64,000 bases of DNA from Forficula auricularia (GCA_024734495.1 JALMQS010000682.1:84008-148007); one strand, 5' to 3'. Numbered from the stretch's first letter, positions 33,566-45,221 are shown. Program-made: numbers and translations. The notes: generated from the sequence alone by a model not told the origin.

Positions 33566-34854
33566 TGCAATATAAACATATCTATTAAAATCTTTGATAA
33601 ATGACCTAAATTCATTTTCATTAAAATTAATTTAATTTACAAGATTAATTACTTAGATTGTGACGGTATGTATGACAAATAAGTTTTTAAAATCTATAGT
33701 TTACGAAAATAAATATTCAATTAAAACAAAACTTTCGAATCTATCATCCTTAGTAGCACAAAGTTCGAAACTATTAGTAACTATATAGACTCTATTATAT
33801 TATAGTTTCTACGTTTCTAGCTCTTCAACTAATCTGGGAGTCCTGGGACACAATAAATTGACTTTTCCAATCCTCACGAAAAAATTTAGAAAAAATATTA
33901 ATTTTAGAAATTCAACAAAAATTCAATTAACAAAAGACATTTGGAGTGTTTTTTTAATATTTATCAACATTTTTAGAAAAAAATATTTTTTTGTAAATAT
34001 TTACATTTTTTTTTTATTTTTATTAAAGTTCTAAATCTAAAAAACAATCTTTATCATTGTGCAACAAAGACACGTTTTTATTTGCTCCATACTTGACTGT
34101 TTTTTTGAGTGGTCTAATTTTCAAAACTTTCTAATTATTTTACATCAAACTATTCGTTAAAAATTCCTCTTTCTAGTGATATAATTTATTTAATTTTACT
34201 TTTCGTAATTTAATTAATATTTGTAATTATTTGTTTAGCCATCAAATAATTGGCTAACTTATTTTATTTTTATTTTATTTCAATTCGTTACATTGTGTTT
34301 GAAGACAAGAGGATCATCTCACAAACCATAAGTTTCGAATTTCTATTGATTTTCTTTCTCTCTTTAATACATTGCATTTGAAATAATTTTTAATTTTAAT
34401 AATAACATTATTTTATTCATTATTGCATGTTGTTTCCTTTTACGTTTAATTATTTTATAAATTATAATTTTTCTTTTTCTTTATTTTTTTTACGAACTAT
34501 TATTAATATATTTATTTATATTTTAATTCTTTTTTTATTAAGCCAAGTAGTAAATTAAGTGTATAATATATCATTTATTTCCTACAGGTTCAACCTAAAT
34601 AAATTAAGTCAGAGTGAATGTTTAACTAATTATCGCTCGAGTGAAACACTCACTGCTCAAGTTATTAAAACTCATTAGACTCGATTTTACCTATCTTTCT
34701 GAAATCAGACTTGCGATCTCCGATTTCTTTCTTTCTTTTTTCTCTCTTTCATTCATTAATTTACAGCCTCTCGCTCATTCATTATACATCATGTCTACAT
34801 TGAGCATCCATATTCTAATATTTCACTGGTCTCTTTAGCAATAAAACTTCCGTT
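33566..34854. other. AT-rich DNA, nothing recognised
   Basis: Long T-rich stretches on the + strand between 33940 and 34560; no coding, RNA or bounded element found. Confidence 0.55.
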
Positions 34855-37737
34855 TCCAACATCTCGAAGACGAAAGACATCCATTTTGGCCCTCAGTGAA
34901 ACCCAAATTGGCACAGACAAATCCGAATACTCCGGATCTCAAATTCGAAATATATTCTACACGCCAAATTCTGCTGGTATAATGCAACGTCTGTTACTAC
35001 GTCCGATAACTATCCCCAGGAACGACTTGGATTTTTAGAAAAAAAAGCTTACGACGCTTTGTAGCTTAAATTTAATGCTAAGACCTCAAGTAGAATTCTC
35101 TGTACAATCTACTAGATCTCCTAATATAAAAAATTTAAAGAATTTTTCGATTATCTCTGTAATTGTGTGAATGTAATTCTTTCACGTTTTCCAAATTCTG
35201 AAGTCTCCTTTCCTAGGTGACTTCAATGTGCACAATAAGATTCTAGTTGACATTCTCCAGATACAACACTCTGAAGGCAACGCTGCTCACATATTGCCAC
35301 TTCATGTGACTTAACCCAAATTATAGATCGCTTCTATAGGATTCCGGACTAACCCAAACGATACCCCATATCTCTCGAACCTCTTTCCATCATCTGCCCC
35401 ATCTCAATTCTCTTTTAGTATCTCTGCACCTCTAGGTAACTCAGACCACAACTTAATTAAAATAAAATCACATATCGACTTAGTAAAACCCGCTCTATCC
35501 TGCCCAAAGCCCAGAGAAATAAGGCTTTTCTTAAAGCCAACTGGGATGAAATCGTAACTTCTTCAGCTCTTTCCCATGGAATGATTACTGCTTCAGAAAC
35601 AAAAATGCCACCGAATGTGCGTCTGCATTCTCTGAAGTGATTCAAATGGGCATCGAGTTATTTGTCCCTTTCAAACGGGTAATTGGAAAACAGGACTCCA
35701 AGCCCTAGTTCAATAAGTCTTGCTCTGAAGCGATCAAACAAAAAAATCATGCTTTCTATAATTGGTCTTCGACACCATCAGAGTACAATCGCGTTCTCCT
35801 CACAAAAGCCCGCGCCCACTGTAAAAAAACAATCGATAATGCGATGAAGTCCTTCATTCAGAAAAAAGCTGACAGGCTAGCAGCTTGCCCCAGCAGTTCA
35901 AACAAATTCTGGTCCCTTGATAAGTATGTAAAAAGAGTTTCACAAACTCATCATTCCCCCTCTCAATCTCTCCGAGCAACTCGATAGCCATTGACGCCTC
36001 CGACAAAGCCGAAGCTTTTGCCTCATATTTCGCGTCCAACTCAAACCTGGACGACAAAGGGCTTGAACCACCACTTACCCCCCAGTACTAACATAATGTC
36101 AGATACTGTTTTCAGGATACCAGCAATTCTAAAGATCATCCGGAATCTAAAGAAAAACTCTTCTGCTGGCCCCGACGATATCCCTGCCATTCTCATTAAA
36201 AAGTGCGCCCTGAACTTGCTCCTATACTATCCAAATTATACAATCTCTCCTATAACTCTGGAATATTTCCTGAAGCCTGGAAACTAGCTTCAGAATCAAC
36301 CAATTAAGAAAAAAGGCGATTCTTCCAACATAAAAACTATCGACCCATGGCAATCACTTCTGTCTTATCCAAAATCATGGAAAAGGCCATCAACGAGCAA
36401 GTTCTGCGACACTTAGAAGTCAAATAAATTTATCCACGATAGACAGTACGGCTTCAGGAAATTCCGGTCGACTGGTGACATCACTAGCATATGTAACTCT
36501 ATATCATGGAACAAAACCCTGGAGGCCGGGAATGAAACCCTCGCGGTAGCTTTAGACATTTCAAAAGCCTTCGATATGGTCTGGCACAAAAATCTTCTTG
36601 CCAGATTGACCTCCATCGGCCTTGCACCGAAACTCTGTAAGTTGCTCGAAAGTTTTCTTTCAGACCGTAGTATTAAGGTTGTCATCGATGGAATATCATC
36701 TTCCCCTTCCACACCAACGCTGGAGTTCCTCAGGGATCGGTTATCTCCCCTACGCTTTTTCTTATCTATATCAACGACCTTCTAAACTTGCCCTCCAATC
36801 CGGTACATTGTTACGCAGATGACAGCACCCTACATAACGCCCCTGCATCGCATAAAAACCGTGCAGACATTGCCTCTTCAATTAATTTAGACTTGTGCAA
36901 ACTTAAAAACTGGGGATCCCAAAACTTAGTTAACTTCAATGCAGGGAAAACTCAGTGTTGCCTTATTTCTAGGCGCGTCGACAGAAACCTCCCAAACATA
37001 TCATTCGACTCAAACTCACTAGAATTCAGGGATAAAATTTCAATGCTAGGCGTAACTCTAGGGTCTGACCTTTCATGGAATGACCATATCTCAACCACTG
37101 CTAAAGCTGCAGCGCGCAAGCTTGGTCTCCTATTTAGGTCTAGACGCTGTTATACTCCCAGTCAACTTCTTATGCTGTATAAGGCTCAAATTCGTCCCTG
37201 TCTCGAATATGGCTCTCATCTGTGGAGGGGTGCATCCAAGCATTCTCTTGCTACACTGGATGCAATTCAGAAGCGAGCAATTAAACTAATAGGAGACCCG
37301 GCTCTAACCAACTCACTCGACTCCTGGCTCACCGAAGAACCGTTTCTGCCCTTTCCCTGTACTACAGATACTATCACGGTGTCTGTTCAGTCGAGCTGAA
37401 ATCTCTTATCCCCCCTAATGCCCTCTTTACGAGAAACACGCGGTTTTCTAACGCTCAGCACCCCTTCGCTGTCAAATTGGATAAAAGTCGAACAAGCGCT
37501 TTCGCCAACTCTTTTATTCCTATGACCTCCAGAGACTGGAACTCGCTCCCTGCCACCATCTTTCCCGCGACTTATAACCTTAAGCTATTTAAGACCCGTA
37601 TCCACAGATACCTTCGACCTCCGCCCAACCCATAAAATTCTTTTCTTCTTCTTTTCACGATGGAGGGGCCAACCGAGGCCTTTAGGGGTTGCACCTTTTT
37701 GGTGTAACTCCTTCTCTCATCATTATTATTAAAAAAA
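34855..37737 (+). mobile_element. LINE (jockey/CR1-like), decayed, with endonuclease and reverse transcriptase remnants
   Basis: An endonuclease portion is readable near 34890 (LALSETQIGTD) and 35210 (FLGDFNVHN). The reverse transcriptase follows: KNYRPMAITSVLSKIMEKAI near 36335, ALDISKAFDMVWHKNLL near 36550, AGVPQGSVISPTLFLIYIND near 36720, and the catalytic CYADDSTLH at 36810. The C-terminal part (36788-37330) is open for 180 codons. Many frameshifts and stops elsewhere. The 3' tail has AGGCCTTTAGGGGTTGCACC, GGTGTAACTCCTTCTC, (ATT)n and poly-A at 37730. It shares its tail with the SINE at 24927-25290. Confidence 0.9.
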
Positions 37738-37769
37738 AAAAAATTGTCTATTTTAAAAATATTAATTCG

Positions 37770-38150
37770 CTTATATAATAGTTGCTCTTTTATTTCTTTT
37801 TATTAAAGCAACTATTTATTTTCAAATTCCATTGATAAAGAGAGAATTTCACCCGAAATGTTTGGATTTTTAATAAACATTTCTAAATTGTTTTATAAAA
37901 GAATTCGTATTTATTTTATATAAATTTATAAATAAATACAAATTTGTATAAAAAAAAAAACAATCAGAAAAAGTTTATTACAAAATCCAAACCTTTCGAG
38001 AAAAATTTTCTCTTTATCAAAGGAAAAAAATAGTTCTTTTAAAAAAATAATAATAAAGCAACTATAATCAAATAAATATTTTTAAAATAGACATTGATAC
38101 AGGTTGTTGAGGAGATTACCTTGAATAAAAATAAAAAATTTAAATATTTA
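37770..38150. mobile_element. GAGAATTTC foldback, palindromic copy
   Basis: GAGAGAATTTCACCCGAAAT and ACCTTTCGAGAAAAATTTTC lie in inverted arms meeting near 37915; TAAAGCAACTATTTA / TAAAGCAACTATAATC also pair. Confidence 0.65.
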
Positions 38151-38214
38151 CAAAAGAAAAAAAATGATTGATTGTTTGTTTATATAAATGAAAAAATACA
38201 AATATTTTATAAAA

Positions 38215-38425
38215 AACAATCCAAAACACATTTATTCAAAAGTCAAACGTTTCGGAGAATTTCTCCCTTTTTTCAATGACAAATTTTTTCAAAAAAAGAA
38301 AAAAAAGTTGCTTTCTAAATTCTAGAGAAAGCAACATTTTTTTCTTTTTTCTTTTTTTGAAAAAATTTATCATTGAAAAAGGGAGAATTTCTCTCATTTG
38401 AATAAACGTGTTTTGGATTGTTTTT
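38215..38425. mobile_element. GAGAATTTC foldback, second palindromic copy
   Basis: AACAATCCAAAACACATTTA with its inverse, and the centre TTGCTTTCTAAATTCTAGAGAAAGCAA (first 20 bases shown elsewhere) near 38323. The arms end in CTCCC...GGGAG. Confidence 0.65.
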
Positions 38426-38981
38426 ACTTGACCATACAGGGTATGGTCAAGTATTGTAATCGGGAATGAAAAAAGTGTTTTTCTTCCTTCTTTTTTTCCA
38501 AATATCTCAAAAACGGCTTAAACTATTTTGATTAAAAAAAATTGAGCGAAACCATGGAATTTCGGTCTACAAAAAAGCTTTATTAAGTGAACATCGAAAA
38601 AATTATACTTTCCGAGATAATAATTGTTTTGTCAAAATGTCTGTTAGTCTGTCTGGTTGTCTGCGATGTTACCAAATTTTTGTGGAAGAGCTAGCTCAAA
38701 AATTAGTGTGAATATCAAAACCAAATTTCACACGTAGTTTTGGTCCATTGAGATTATGTACTGATTAGATTTTGGTGCATATCGACCCAAAATTAAGGGG
38801 TGGAGGGGGGGTTAAAAATTAAAAATCTAGGCCATTTAAGCAAACTCAACCAAATTTTGTATATATAATCAGTGGGACCCCAGAAGTCTAAAAATGCAAA
38901 AACTAACACCTCCTCTAAATGAATATAAATAATTTTATTAAATATTAAATATAAGAGAGGGGCCAGGTTGTATGGTAAAGT
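38426..38981 (-). mobile_element. ACTTTACCATACA element, copy D
   Basis: Inverse orientation. It starts ACTTGACCATACAGGGTATG and ends TTGTATGGTAAAGT; only one minisatellite unit remains. Confidence 0.82.
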
Positions 38982-39331
38982 CAAGTGGATGGCCACATCA
39001 GAACATGCCAGCTTATTTGTAATAGATTTGTATTATTTCATTTAAATATTTACAAACATTATTTTTTTCTAAAAATGTCCATATCTGATGAGGTTTTGTT
39101 GATATATTTATTTTATTTTATTTTATTTTTTTTAATTTCGATCAAAAAAATTAATATATAATTTTTTTAAATTCCTCTCTTCATTAACATTAGTTTTAAA
39201 CTTCCGCCAGGGTATCTAAATAGACACGATTTTCGTTCTAATATATAATTATTTTAGAGGGGTAGGTTGGAAAGGAAAGGAGAGATGTTTACGGAATAAA
39301 TTAGGATAATAAGTTCTTTGATATAATTCAC

Positions 39332-39529
39332 CTGACGGTATCAAACATGGTGACCAGGAGAGGAGAGTAGTCACCAGAAGAACCATTCTACCAGGTACTA
39401 GGTCAGGCATAACGACGAAGCTGCCCCAAGACATAATAACGAAGAGGGAGCTCGGCAGGTACGACTCCAGGAGGTACGAACGTAACTCGCGGCTCAGCGT
39501 AATCACCAGACGGGCCGTCGAGTGGTTAC
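39332..39529 (-). CDS. Cys-loop ligand-gated channel, TM1/TM2 exon with an apparent one-base deletion
   Basis: After TTTAG at 39530 the frame reads NHSTARLVITLSRELRSYL, then TM1 (LESYLPSSLFVIMSWGSFVV) and TM2 (PDLVPGRMVLLVTTLL), where PGR stands at the place of the PAR motif of anion channels. Near 39360-39370 the frame breaks. Skipping to the next frame restores LVTMFDTV before the donor GTGAAT, and this frame is in phase with the TM3 exon. The exon is 198 bases where phases require 199. The deletion falls in the pore-lining helix, so it is either an assembly error or an inactivating change. Confidence 0.88.
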
Positions 39530-39825
39530 CTAAACATTGAATTAGCACAAATTGGTATTTGTTGTTTTTTTTATCAATAAAAGTGCATTTAGAGTAAGTA
39601 GGGACAGTGAAGTCTTCAGAAGACCATGTTATCGACACTGGAGAACACTCTACTTTGAAAAACTAGAAAATGAAATTGAAATAGGGAAGTCATCAATGGA
39701 CGACTCTATGTATGTATAAACCATTTTATCAAATTTACTTAAAGCTTAAATATAGAGCTGATTGTAAATAGAAAATAAATAAATAAATAAAAAAGTAGTT
39801 AAATGGATTTTTACTTTATTAACGG

Positions 39826-40692
39826 ACTTCAAAAAAGGAGGAGGTTCTCAATTCGACTGAATTTTTTTTACGAACATGAATTTTGGTCATTTATCAAAGA
39901 TTTTAATAGATATGCTTATATTTCGTGTATTTCCCCTCGGGAGTCGAACCCAAGCACTAGTACGCTTTCCGGTCAACTAGTCAGACCCTTGAGACCAGTA
40001 TTTTCACTCCATTCAAACAGATTGGAAAACTAAAAATTACTGCTTAACTAAAATAAAGATTCAGCATCGGACCAATTCAGAGGCAAGTTTTTGTAATGAA
40101 AAGAGTATCTATTTGAGAAAGAAAGATGGAATTTTTTCTCAAAATTAACTTGTGATATAATATAATCAATTAATTTTATGAACATGAATTTAGGTCATTT
40201 ATTAAAGATTTTAATAGATATGTTTATATTGCATGTAGGAGAGTCTTGTCCCCTCGGGAGTCGAACCCAACCACTAGTACGCTTATGATTTTTTTGTGCC
40301 TATGTTATCTGATAACTTCGCCAATTGTGATCCGATTTTGATGATTTTTTTGCATTGGGTTCAGTATAGTTTCCGATTGGTCCCGTTTTTTTCATTGGTA
40401 TTGGACCTTTTTTGTTATGTTTGTTCAGGCATAATTTCTTTGTTTATGAACCGATTTTAATGATTCTTTCTGCGTTTGGATCTGTATAGCTCCAAGATAG
40501 TCAAGATACCTAACTATTTATTTATATATTTATTTTATGAGTATGTTCTATGCTGGAGAACTTTTTGCCACGTGGACCAGTTTCGATGATTCTTTTTTTA
40601 TTGGAAAGGGGGTACTTTGGGGTGGTCCCATATTAATTTGGTCAAGTTCTGATGATATGATCAATGACGAAATAACGTAAATCTCCAATTCT
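39826..40692 (+). mobile_element. Scrambled fragments of the ACCGACTTC element and a tRNA-like SINE
   Basis: 39827-39872 is the start of an ACCGACTTC copy, and 40285-40690 is its later part. Between them, ATGAATTTAGGTCATTTAT-type words occur twice (39879 and 40183). Each is followed by CCCCTCGGGAGTCGAACCCA, which reads on the - strand as a tRNA box B (GGGTTCGACTCCC). Confidence 0.6.
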
Positions 40693-40734
40693 TATGAGCA
40701 AATAATCGAAATTAAAATAAATAAAATCTTTTAT

Positions 40735-41096
40735 AAAAAAAAATCGTAAAAAACATTCATTTAAAACCCGCAAACGTTTCGAGAGAATTTCTATATTTAT
40801 GAATTTAATTCATTTTTTTAATTTTTGCCTGAATTCAATACTAAAGTCAGGCTTAGAAACTCAGCCTGTTGGCCGTCGCCCAGATATAGTGATCAAAACA
40901 TCGTGTTTTATATTGTGTATATTTGTTAATAAATATATATTTAATTGTGAAAATAATGTGGTTTATAATAAAATGTATTAATAAAAACTTGAATAGATGC
41001 CACCTCTATCTTGAAGTCTAATAAATTACCTCGTATGCTTTTATTTTTAAAGATGTCGAAATTTATTGGTTATTGAAGACAGATTATTTACAAAAG
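40735..41096. other. AT-rich DNA with a partial foldback-family word
   Basis: AAACCCGCAAACGTTTCGAG at 40765 belongs to the GAGAATTTC family; the rest shows nothing. Confidence 0.45.
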
Positions 41097-41345
41097 ATAA
41101 GAGTAAATAAATATTTTATTTAATATGGATTTACTATTAGTTAAGGATACTGGGTCACTTATTTGACATTAAAATTAAAAAATTAAAAGATATAAAATTT
41201 TTTTCTTTTTCAATATATATATTTCGGGCTATCAACCCATCTTCAGGAAATACAGAAAGTAACGAAATAAGTGACCCAGTATCCTTAACTCATAGTAAAT
41301 CCATATTAAATAAAATATTTATTTACTCTTATCTTTATTAAAGAT
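41097..41345. mobile_element. Palindrome with a hammerhead-like core
   Basis: AAGATAAGAGTAAATAAATA and its inverse form the outer arms, with GGATACTGGGTCACTTATTT inverted near 41263. The core lies at 41214-41246 between them, in single copy. Confidence 0.75.
41214..41246 (-). ncRNA. Hammerhead ribozyme-like core
   Basis: On the - strand: CTGAAGA, stem-loop GGGTT-gat-AGCCC, GAAA, then TATATATT. ATATAT could form an intermolecular stem III with an A after it. Confidence 0.5.
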
Positions 41346-41394
41346 GTTTCACCTTGCACCAACACCACAATCTCTACTGATTATAGATTATTTA

Positions 41395-41680
41395 CAGTAG
41401 AACCTCGTTTATCCGGACTAACTGGACCATAGTCGAACTGGATAATCCGGATATATGGATAATAAAAACAAAACAAATTCTCAAAAAAGCGAATTTGAAT
41501 TTATTACGATAAAAACATGTTTATATCAAAATTACATTGAATTATTTAAAAAATACATACGTTAAAAAAAATAACTTTTCATGTCATTTCTTTCTATTCT
41601 ATGTGAACATTTATTAAAATAAAAATGTCTACAAATCCGATTCGGATAATCCGGAGGTCCAGATAAACGAGGTTTTACTG
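41395..41680. mobile_element. pogo-like MITE
   Basis: Ends CAGTAGAACCTCGTTTATCC and the inverse AGATAAACGAGGTTTTACTG, with TA at both flanks (41393-41394, 41681-41682). Inner words GGATAATCCGGA also pair. Confidence 0.85.
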
Positions 41681-41944
41681 TACTTATTTTTATTATTTTC
41701 TTTTTACCTACTCCATTTTGAAATTTATACATTATTTTATAAATCTTTTTTCAATATACCTTTAATTTGTACATTTTAATTTATCAATTGGAGTGCGTAA
41801 AAATTGATTACAATTATATTCAAACGTCTCCCAATCGATCACAAACTCAAGAGTCGAAAATAATTTTTTTCTTTACCCCGGGGGCAATCACCTCGTCGTC
41901 GAAAGACAATTATAAATTAAATTAATTTGAGAAACGAAGGCTAA

Positions 41945-42028
41945 GAGGATATATTGGAGCTAAGACTCTTATGTAAAGCATCGCAGCGCATATGCCAAGA
42001 TCCCGGGTTCGAGCCCCGGCTGATCCTT
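41945..42028 (+). mobile_element. tRNA-like SINE head
   Basis: GGTTCGAGCCCCGG (box B) preceded by GATCCC and followed by GGGATCAG-complementary GCTGATCC gives a T arm and part of an acceptor. The 5' half is degenerate, so it is not a functional tRNA. It directly abuts the palindrome at 42040-42652. Confidence 0.5.
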
Positions 42029-42179
42029 TTGTCTATAATATAAAAAAATTTTTATAATCAGGAACGAGGCTTTTTGAATCCCAGTAGGAAGATGGAGTCC
42101 TTATAGAATGATGGTTATTTTTCTTTTTCAATAAAAAATTTTCATCAGGGTTTGTAATTTAATTTAATTCGAAACAAGA

Positions 42180-42212
42180 GACGTTTCGGCATTAACTCAA
42201 TGCCATCTTCAG
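42180..42212 (-). ncRNA. Hammerhead ribozyme-like core (complete), left arm
   Basis: Exact inverse of 42482-42514: on the - strand CTGAAGA, stem-loop GGCATT-gagtt-AATGCC, GAAA, CGTC. Confidence 0.6.
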
Positions 42213-42481
42213 TCTGTAAAAATATTCAACAATACAGCACATTACATTTCACAATCAATATATCACAATTCACAAAGATAATATTTAACAAATGGATAAC
42301 ACCTCTTACCTATGTCAAACAATAAGATACCATTATTTCATTCATGAATCTGTCCCAAATTTGGTATCTTATTGTTTGACATAGGTAAGAGGTGTTATCC
42401 ATTTGTTAAATATTATCTTTGTGAATTGTGATATATTGATTGTGAAATGTAATGTGCTGTATTGTTGAATATTTTTACAGA

Positions 42482-42514
42482 CTGAAGATGGCATTGAGTT
42501 AATGCCGAAACGTC
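42482..42514 (+). ncRNA. Hammerhead ribozyme-like core (complete), right arm
   Basis: CTGAAGA, a perfect six-pair stem II (GGCATT-gagtt-AATGCC), GAAA, CGTC. ACGT (last A of GAAA to the T of GTC) is self-complementary, fitting a two-pair stem III made between two molecules. Stem I: ACAGA upstream pairs with TCT-t-GT downstream, with one bulged T. All invariant core positions are present. Confidence 0.65.
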
Positions 42515-43172
42515 TCTTGTTTCGAATTAAATTAAATTACAAACCCTGATGAAAATTTTTTATTGAAAAAGAAAAAATAACCATCATTCTATAAGGACTC
42601 CATCTTCCTACTGGGATTCAAAAAGCCTCGTTCCTGATTATAAAAAATATTATAAGAATCAAATAAGTACTATTCCTGAATAAAAAAATATTTTCATTGT
42701 TTCCCAATTTAATTTAATTGATTACAATATTCTACCCAGCAGGCAGGCCGACAAATAGTCAAAGGAACCTAGTTAAAGAAAAGCATTTTAAAAGTTAAAA
42801 ATGCTGATTTCATAAAAAGTAAGGTGATTAGTGAAATTGGTATAGTGCATACACATTATATATATTTTAGACAAATATATAACTGGCCAAAAATCTTTAA
42901 AAAGTGTGTACTGTTTGTATATTTACGCAACAATTTAATTACAAAACTTCAGCGCCGCCTGGATATTAATAGTGTATGCATTCTAATAAAATATCCTGTT
43001 GAGCGGGTTGCGTTTTCAGGCGCTAAAATCTTAAACGTTATTTTTGCCACTAAACAAAATTTCTCATACCTTCGCCGTAATATACAAGATGAGCATCCTT
43101 CTCAGACAGAAAAACAGCCTATCTTCAATCCCATATCCTGAGATCAGACTTTAAAGATGTTTCGTGACTTTG

Positions 43173-43650
43173 TGAGCTCACGCCTGCGCTATGACACCAG
43201 CCTGGCCAAGGCAAAACCCTGTCTCTACTAATACAATTAAAACTGAGCCGGGCTGGGCGCAGGTGGGTGCACCTGTATTTTGGGAGGCCGAGGCAGGAGG
43301 AGCCTGAGGTCAGGAGTTTGAGCAACATAGCAAGACCCTGTCTCAACACAGAACTAATAGACTATTAAATTCAACCCACGAGCTCTCGCCGCAGCAGTTC
43401 GAGATTGCATTCTGGGCAACATGGCCAAATTTTCATGTCTATTATTATATTCAACAGGGAATATATTCACTCACAATCAATCAACTACAGTATAATACAG
43501 CAACTACACCTACAAGACTAGCTGTGTTTGTGCAGTGAAACCCTGTGTCTCTACTACCACTTTCGGCCAACACGGTGAAACCCTGTCTCTATTAAAATAT
43601 CTCTATTACTCAGCCCGGGAGCTGGAGCTGCTGAGCTTGCAGTTCGAGAG
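43173..43650 (+). mobile_element. Shuffled Alu-like (primate SINE-like) sequence
   Basis: 43263-43350 reads like the left monomer of an Alu: CCTGTATTTTGGGAGGCCGA, CCTGAGGTCAGGAGTTTGAG, CAACATAGCAAGACCCTGTC. 43197-43230 (ACCAGCCTGGCCAAG, AAACCCTGTCTCTACTAAT) and 43565-43645 (GGCCAACACGGTGAAACCCT, CCCGGGAGCTGGAGCT) resemble other parts of the same element, but the order is rearranged and AT-rich DNA separates the pieces. The flanks are ordinary host-like sequence. Confidence 0.7.
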
Positions 43651-43857
43651 CATGGCTTTCAGCATGGCGTTCTCACTCTTTGACAGCAAACTGTTGGTGG
43701 CATGCTCATTCAACCAACCATTCTACAATGTTCTCATTCACTATTATACGTGGTTTTGGGCTCTCATGTTTAGAAACTAATTTGTCTTATTTCTGAATAT
43801 TCAACATTCTTCTTAAAAACTATTGAACTAATAAAGACTTATACACTATTTTTTAAT

Positions 43858-44478
43858 GATTCTGGTCCTTATTTTGGGTATTTTCGAATTTTTATGCTGC
43901 CAGAGGCTCATATGGTTTTAAATAAATATCTCCCGAGTTTCAAGTCTCTATCTCAATTTTAATCTTTGCCAAACAGCGATGTAAGTTTCCCATTAAATAA
44001 CACATGGATTTTTGGAATTGAAATATCAATTTTTTATTTTTTATTCCGGCTAAAGTAATGGTTAAAATTTTTGAAATTCTGTAGACTTTATCATTATAAT
44101 AGTAGCTATCCATCAAAATTTTTATTGATTTTTAGCTATTATAATTATGGAATTACAACTAAATAAATTACTGTTATATCTTAGGGTTAGTAAGTTATAG
44201 ACTCCACAATTATAATAACTAAAAAATCTGTGAGAGATAGCTACTATTATAAGGATAATGTCTACAGAGTTTCAAATTTTTTGAACCATTACTTTGGCCG
44301 GAATAAAAAATTGATCGTTCAATGCCAAAAACTCCGTGTTATTTTGATGGGAAACTTACATCGCTTTGGGGCAAAGGTTAAAATTGAGATAGAGACTTGA
44401 AACTTGCGGGATATTTTCTTTTACATATTTATTTCGATCATATAAATTCGAAAAAATCCAAAATAAGAACCACCCTAA
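43858..44478. mobile_element. Foldback family GGTCCTTATTTTGGG, copy 1
   Basis: TGGTCCTTATTTTGGGTATT at the left and CCAAAATAAGAACCACC at the right. Arms of about 290 bp share GCTCATATGGTTTTAAATAA-like, TCAAGTCTCTATCTCAATTT and CATTATAATAGTAGCTA with their inverses. Confidence 0.82.
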
Positions 44479-44821
44479 GGTTAATCTCTAAAACTGGTTA
44501 TACTTCTTGACGTCGAGAATATGTTTTAATAGAAAAAAGGCCCGGTCTACTTCTACACTTTTAATGGGCATGCTTTAAATGAACTTTAAATATTTGTTGA
44601 AATATTGATATATCAGCATTTTTTTTAATTTATAATTGTATTATATTTTAATAAAATTTTATACCCAGGATTTTTTCTTCACAAACGGGATTAAATATTA
44701 ATTTCCATTTTTCGTTAATTCTTCTTTAAGTGTCATATCAGGTCTCCCTGACGTTTTGGCTCCACATATACCTTTGCTGAGTGTTTTTAGCTGTTTTACA
44801 TAGATATACGGGACCTACTTT

Positions 44822-44983
44822 TTAATGCCGGTTCCGAACGGCTAGTTTGAAAAGGTTACTAGGCAATTATACTCTTGTTGCTTTCCAAGAGGAGGCGACT
44901 GCAAATATCTGCCGAGACTCGGTCTTGAATCAGCGTATTTCAGGCCAGCGGTCCGACACTCTAACCACTGACCCACAGTCGCC
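44822..44983 (-). mobile_element. tRNA-derived SINE
   Basis: On the - strand GGCGACTGTGGGTCAGTGGT and TAGAGTGTCGGACCGCTGGC give a tRNA-like 5' end with box A, and GATTCAAGACCG near 44920 is box B. The 3' boundary is uncertain. Confidence 0.6.
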
Positions 44984-45112
44984 TTCGTTAATGATTGTTT
45001 TTAACAGAGGAATTATTTAACGGATTATAGTGGTGTTTCTCAAAGTGGAAATAAAATTAAAAATCAAAAAATCTTTTAAATTATTTTGGAGATTTTTTTA
45101 TTTATCTCTATA

Positions 45113-45141
45113 CATAATTCGGGCTATGAACCCTTCATCAG
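45113..45141 (-). ncRNA. Hammerhead-like core, left arm (GAAA changed to GAAT)
   Basis: On the - strand: CTGATGA, stem-loop GGGTT-cat-AGCCC, GAAT, TATGTA. Confidence 0.4.
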
Positions 45142-45221
45142 GAGGTTTTACTAAAAACTGAATAAAAATTTATATTCAGTTTTTTCGTTAAACCTCTGAT
45201 GAAGGTTTTTTTGTTAAAACC

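Larger units (their letters stand above)
42040..42652. mobile_element. Near-perfect long palindrome (arms about 290 bp) with two hammerhead cores
   Basis: Arms run inward from ATAATCAGGAACGAGGC / GCCTCGTTCCTGATTAT to AATAAGATACCA / TGGTATCTTATT, leaving a spacer of about 27 bases. Almost no differences between the arms were noted, which suggests recent formation or ongoing arm-to-arm conversion. There is no coding sequence. Confidence 0.9.

Noticed and set aside
39600..39661. SITWSSEDFTVP segment just upstream of the TM1 exon on the - strand
   Set aside because: Tempting as the missing extracellular exon, but no donor site follows it and phases do not fit.
41945..42028. Functional tRNA gene
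   Set aside because: Box B and a T arm are present but the D arm and acceptor do not pair properly; better explained as a SINE head.
43535..43780. 81-codon frame in the Alu-like block
   Set aside because: Non-coding repeat sequence; translation resembles nothing.
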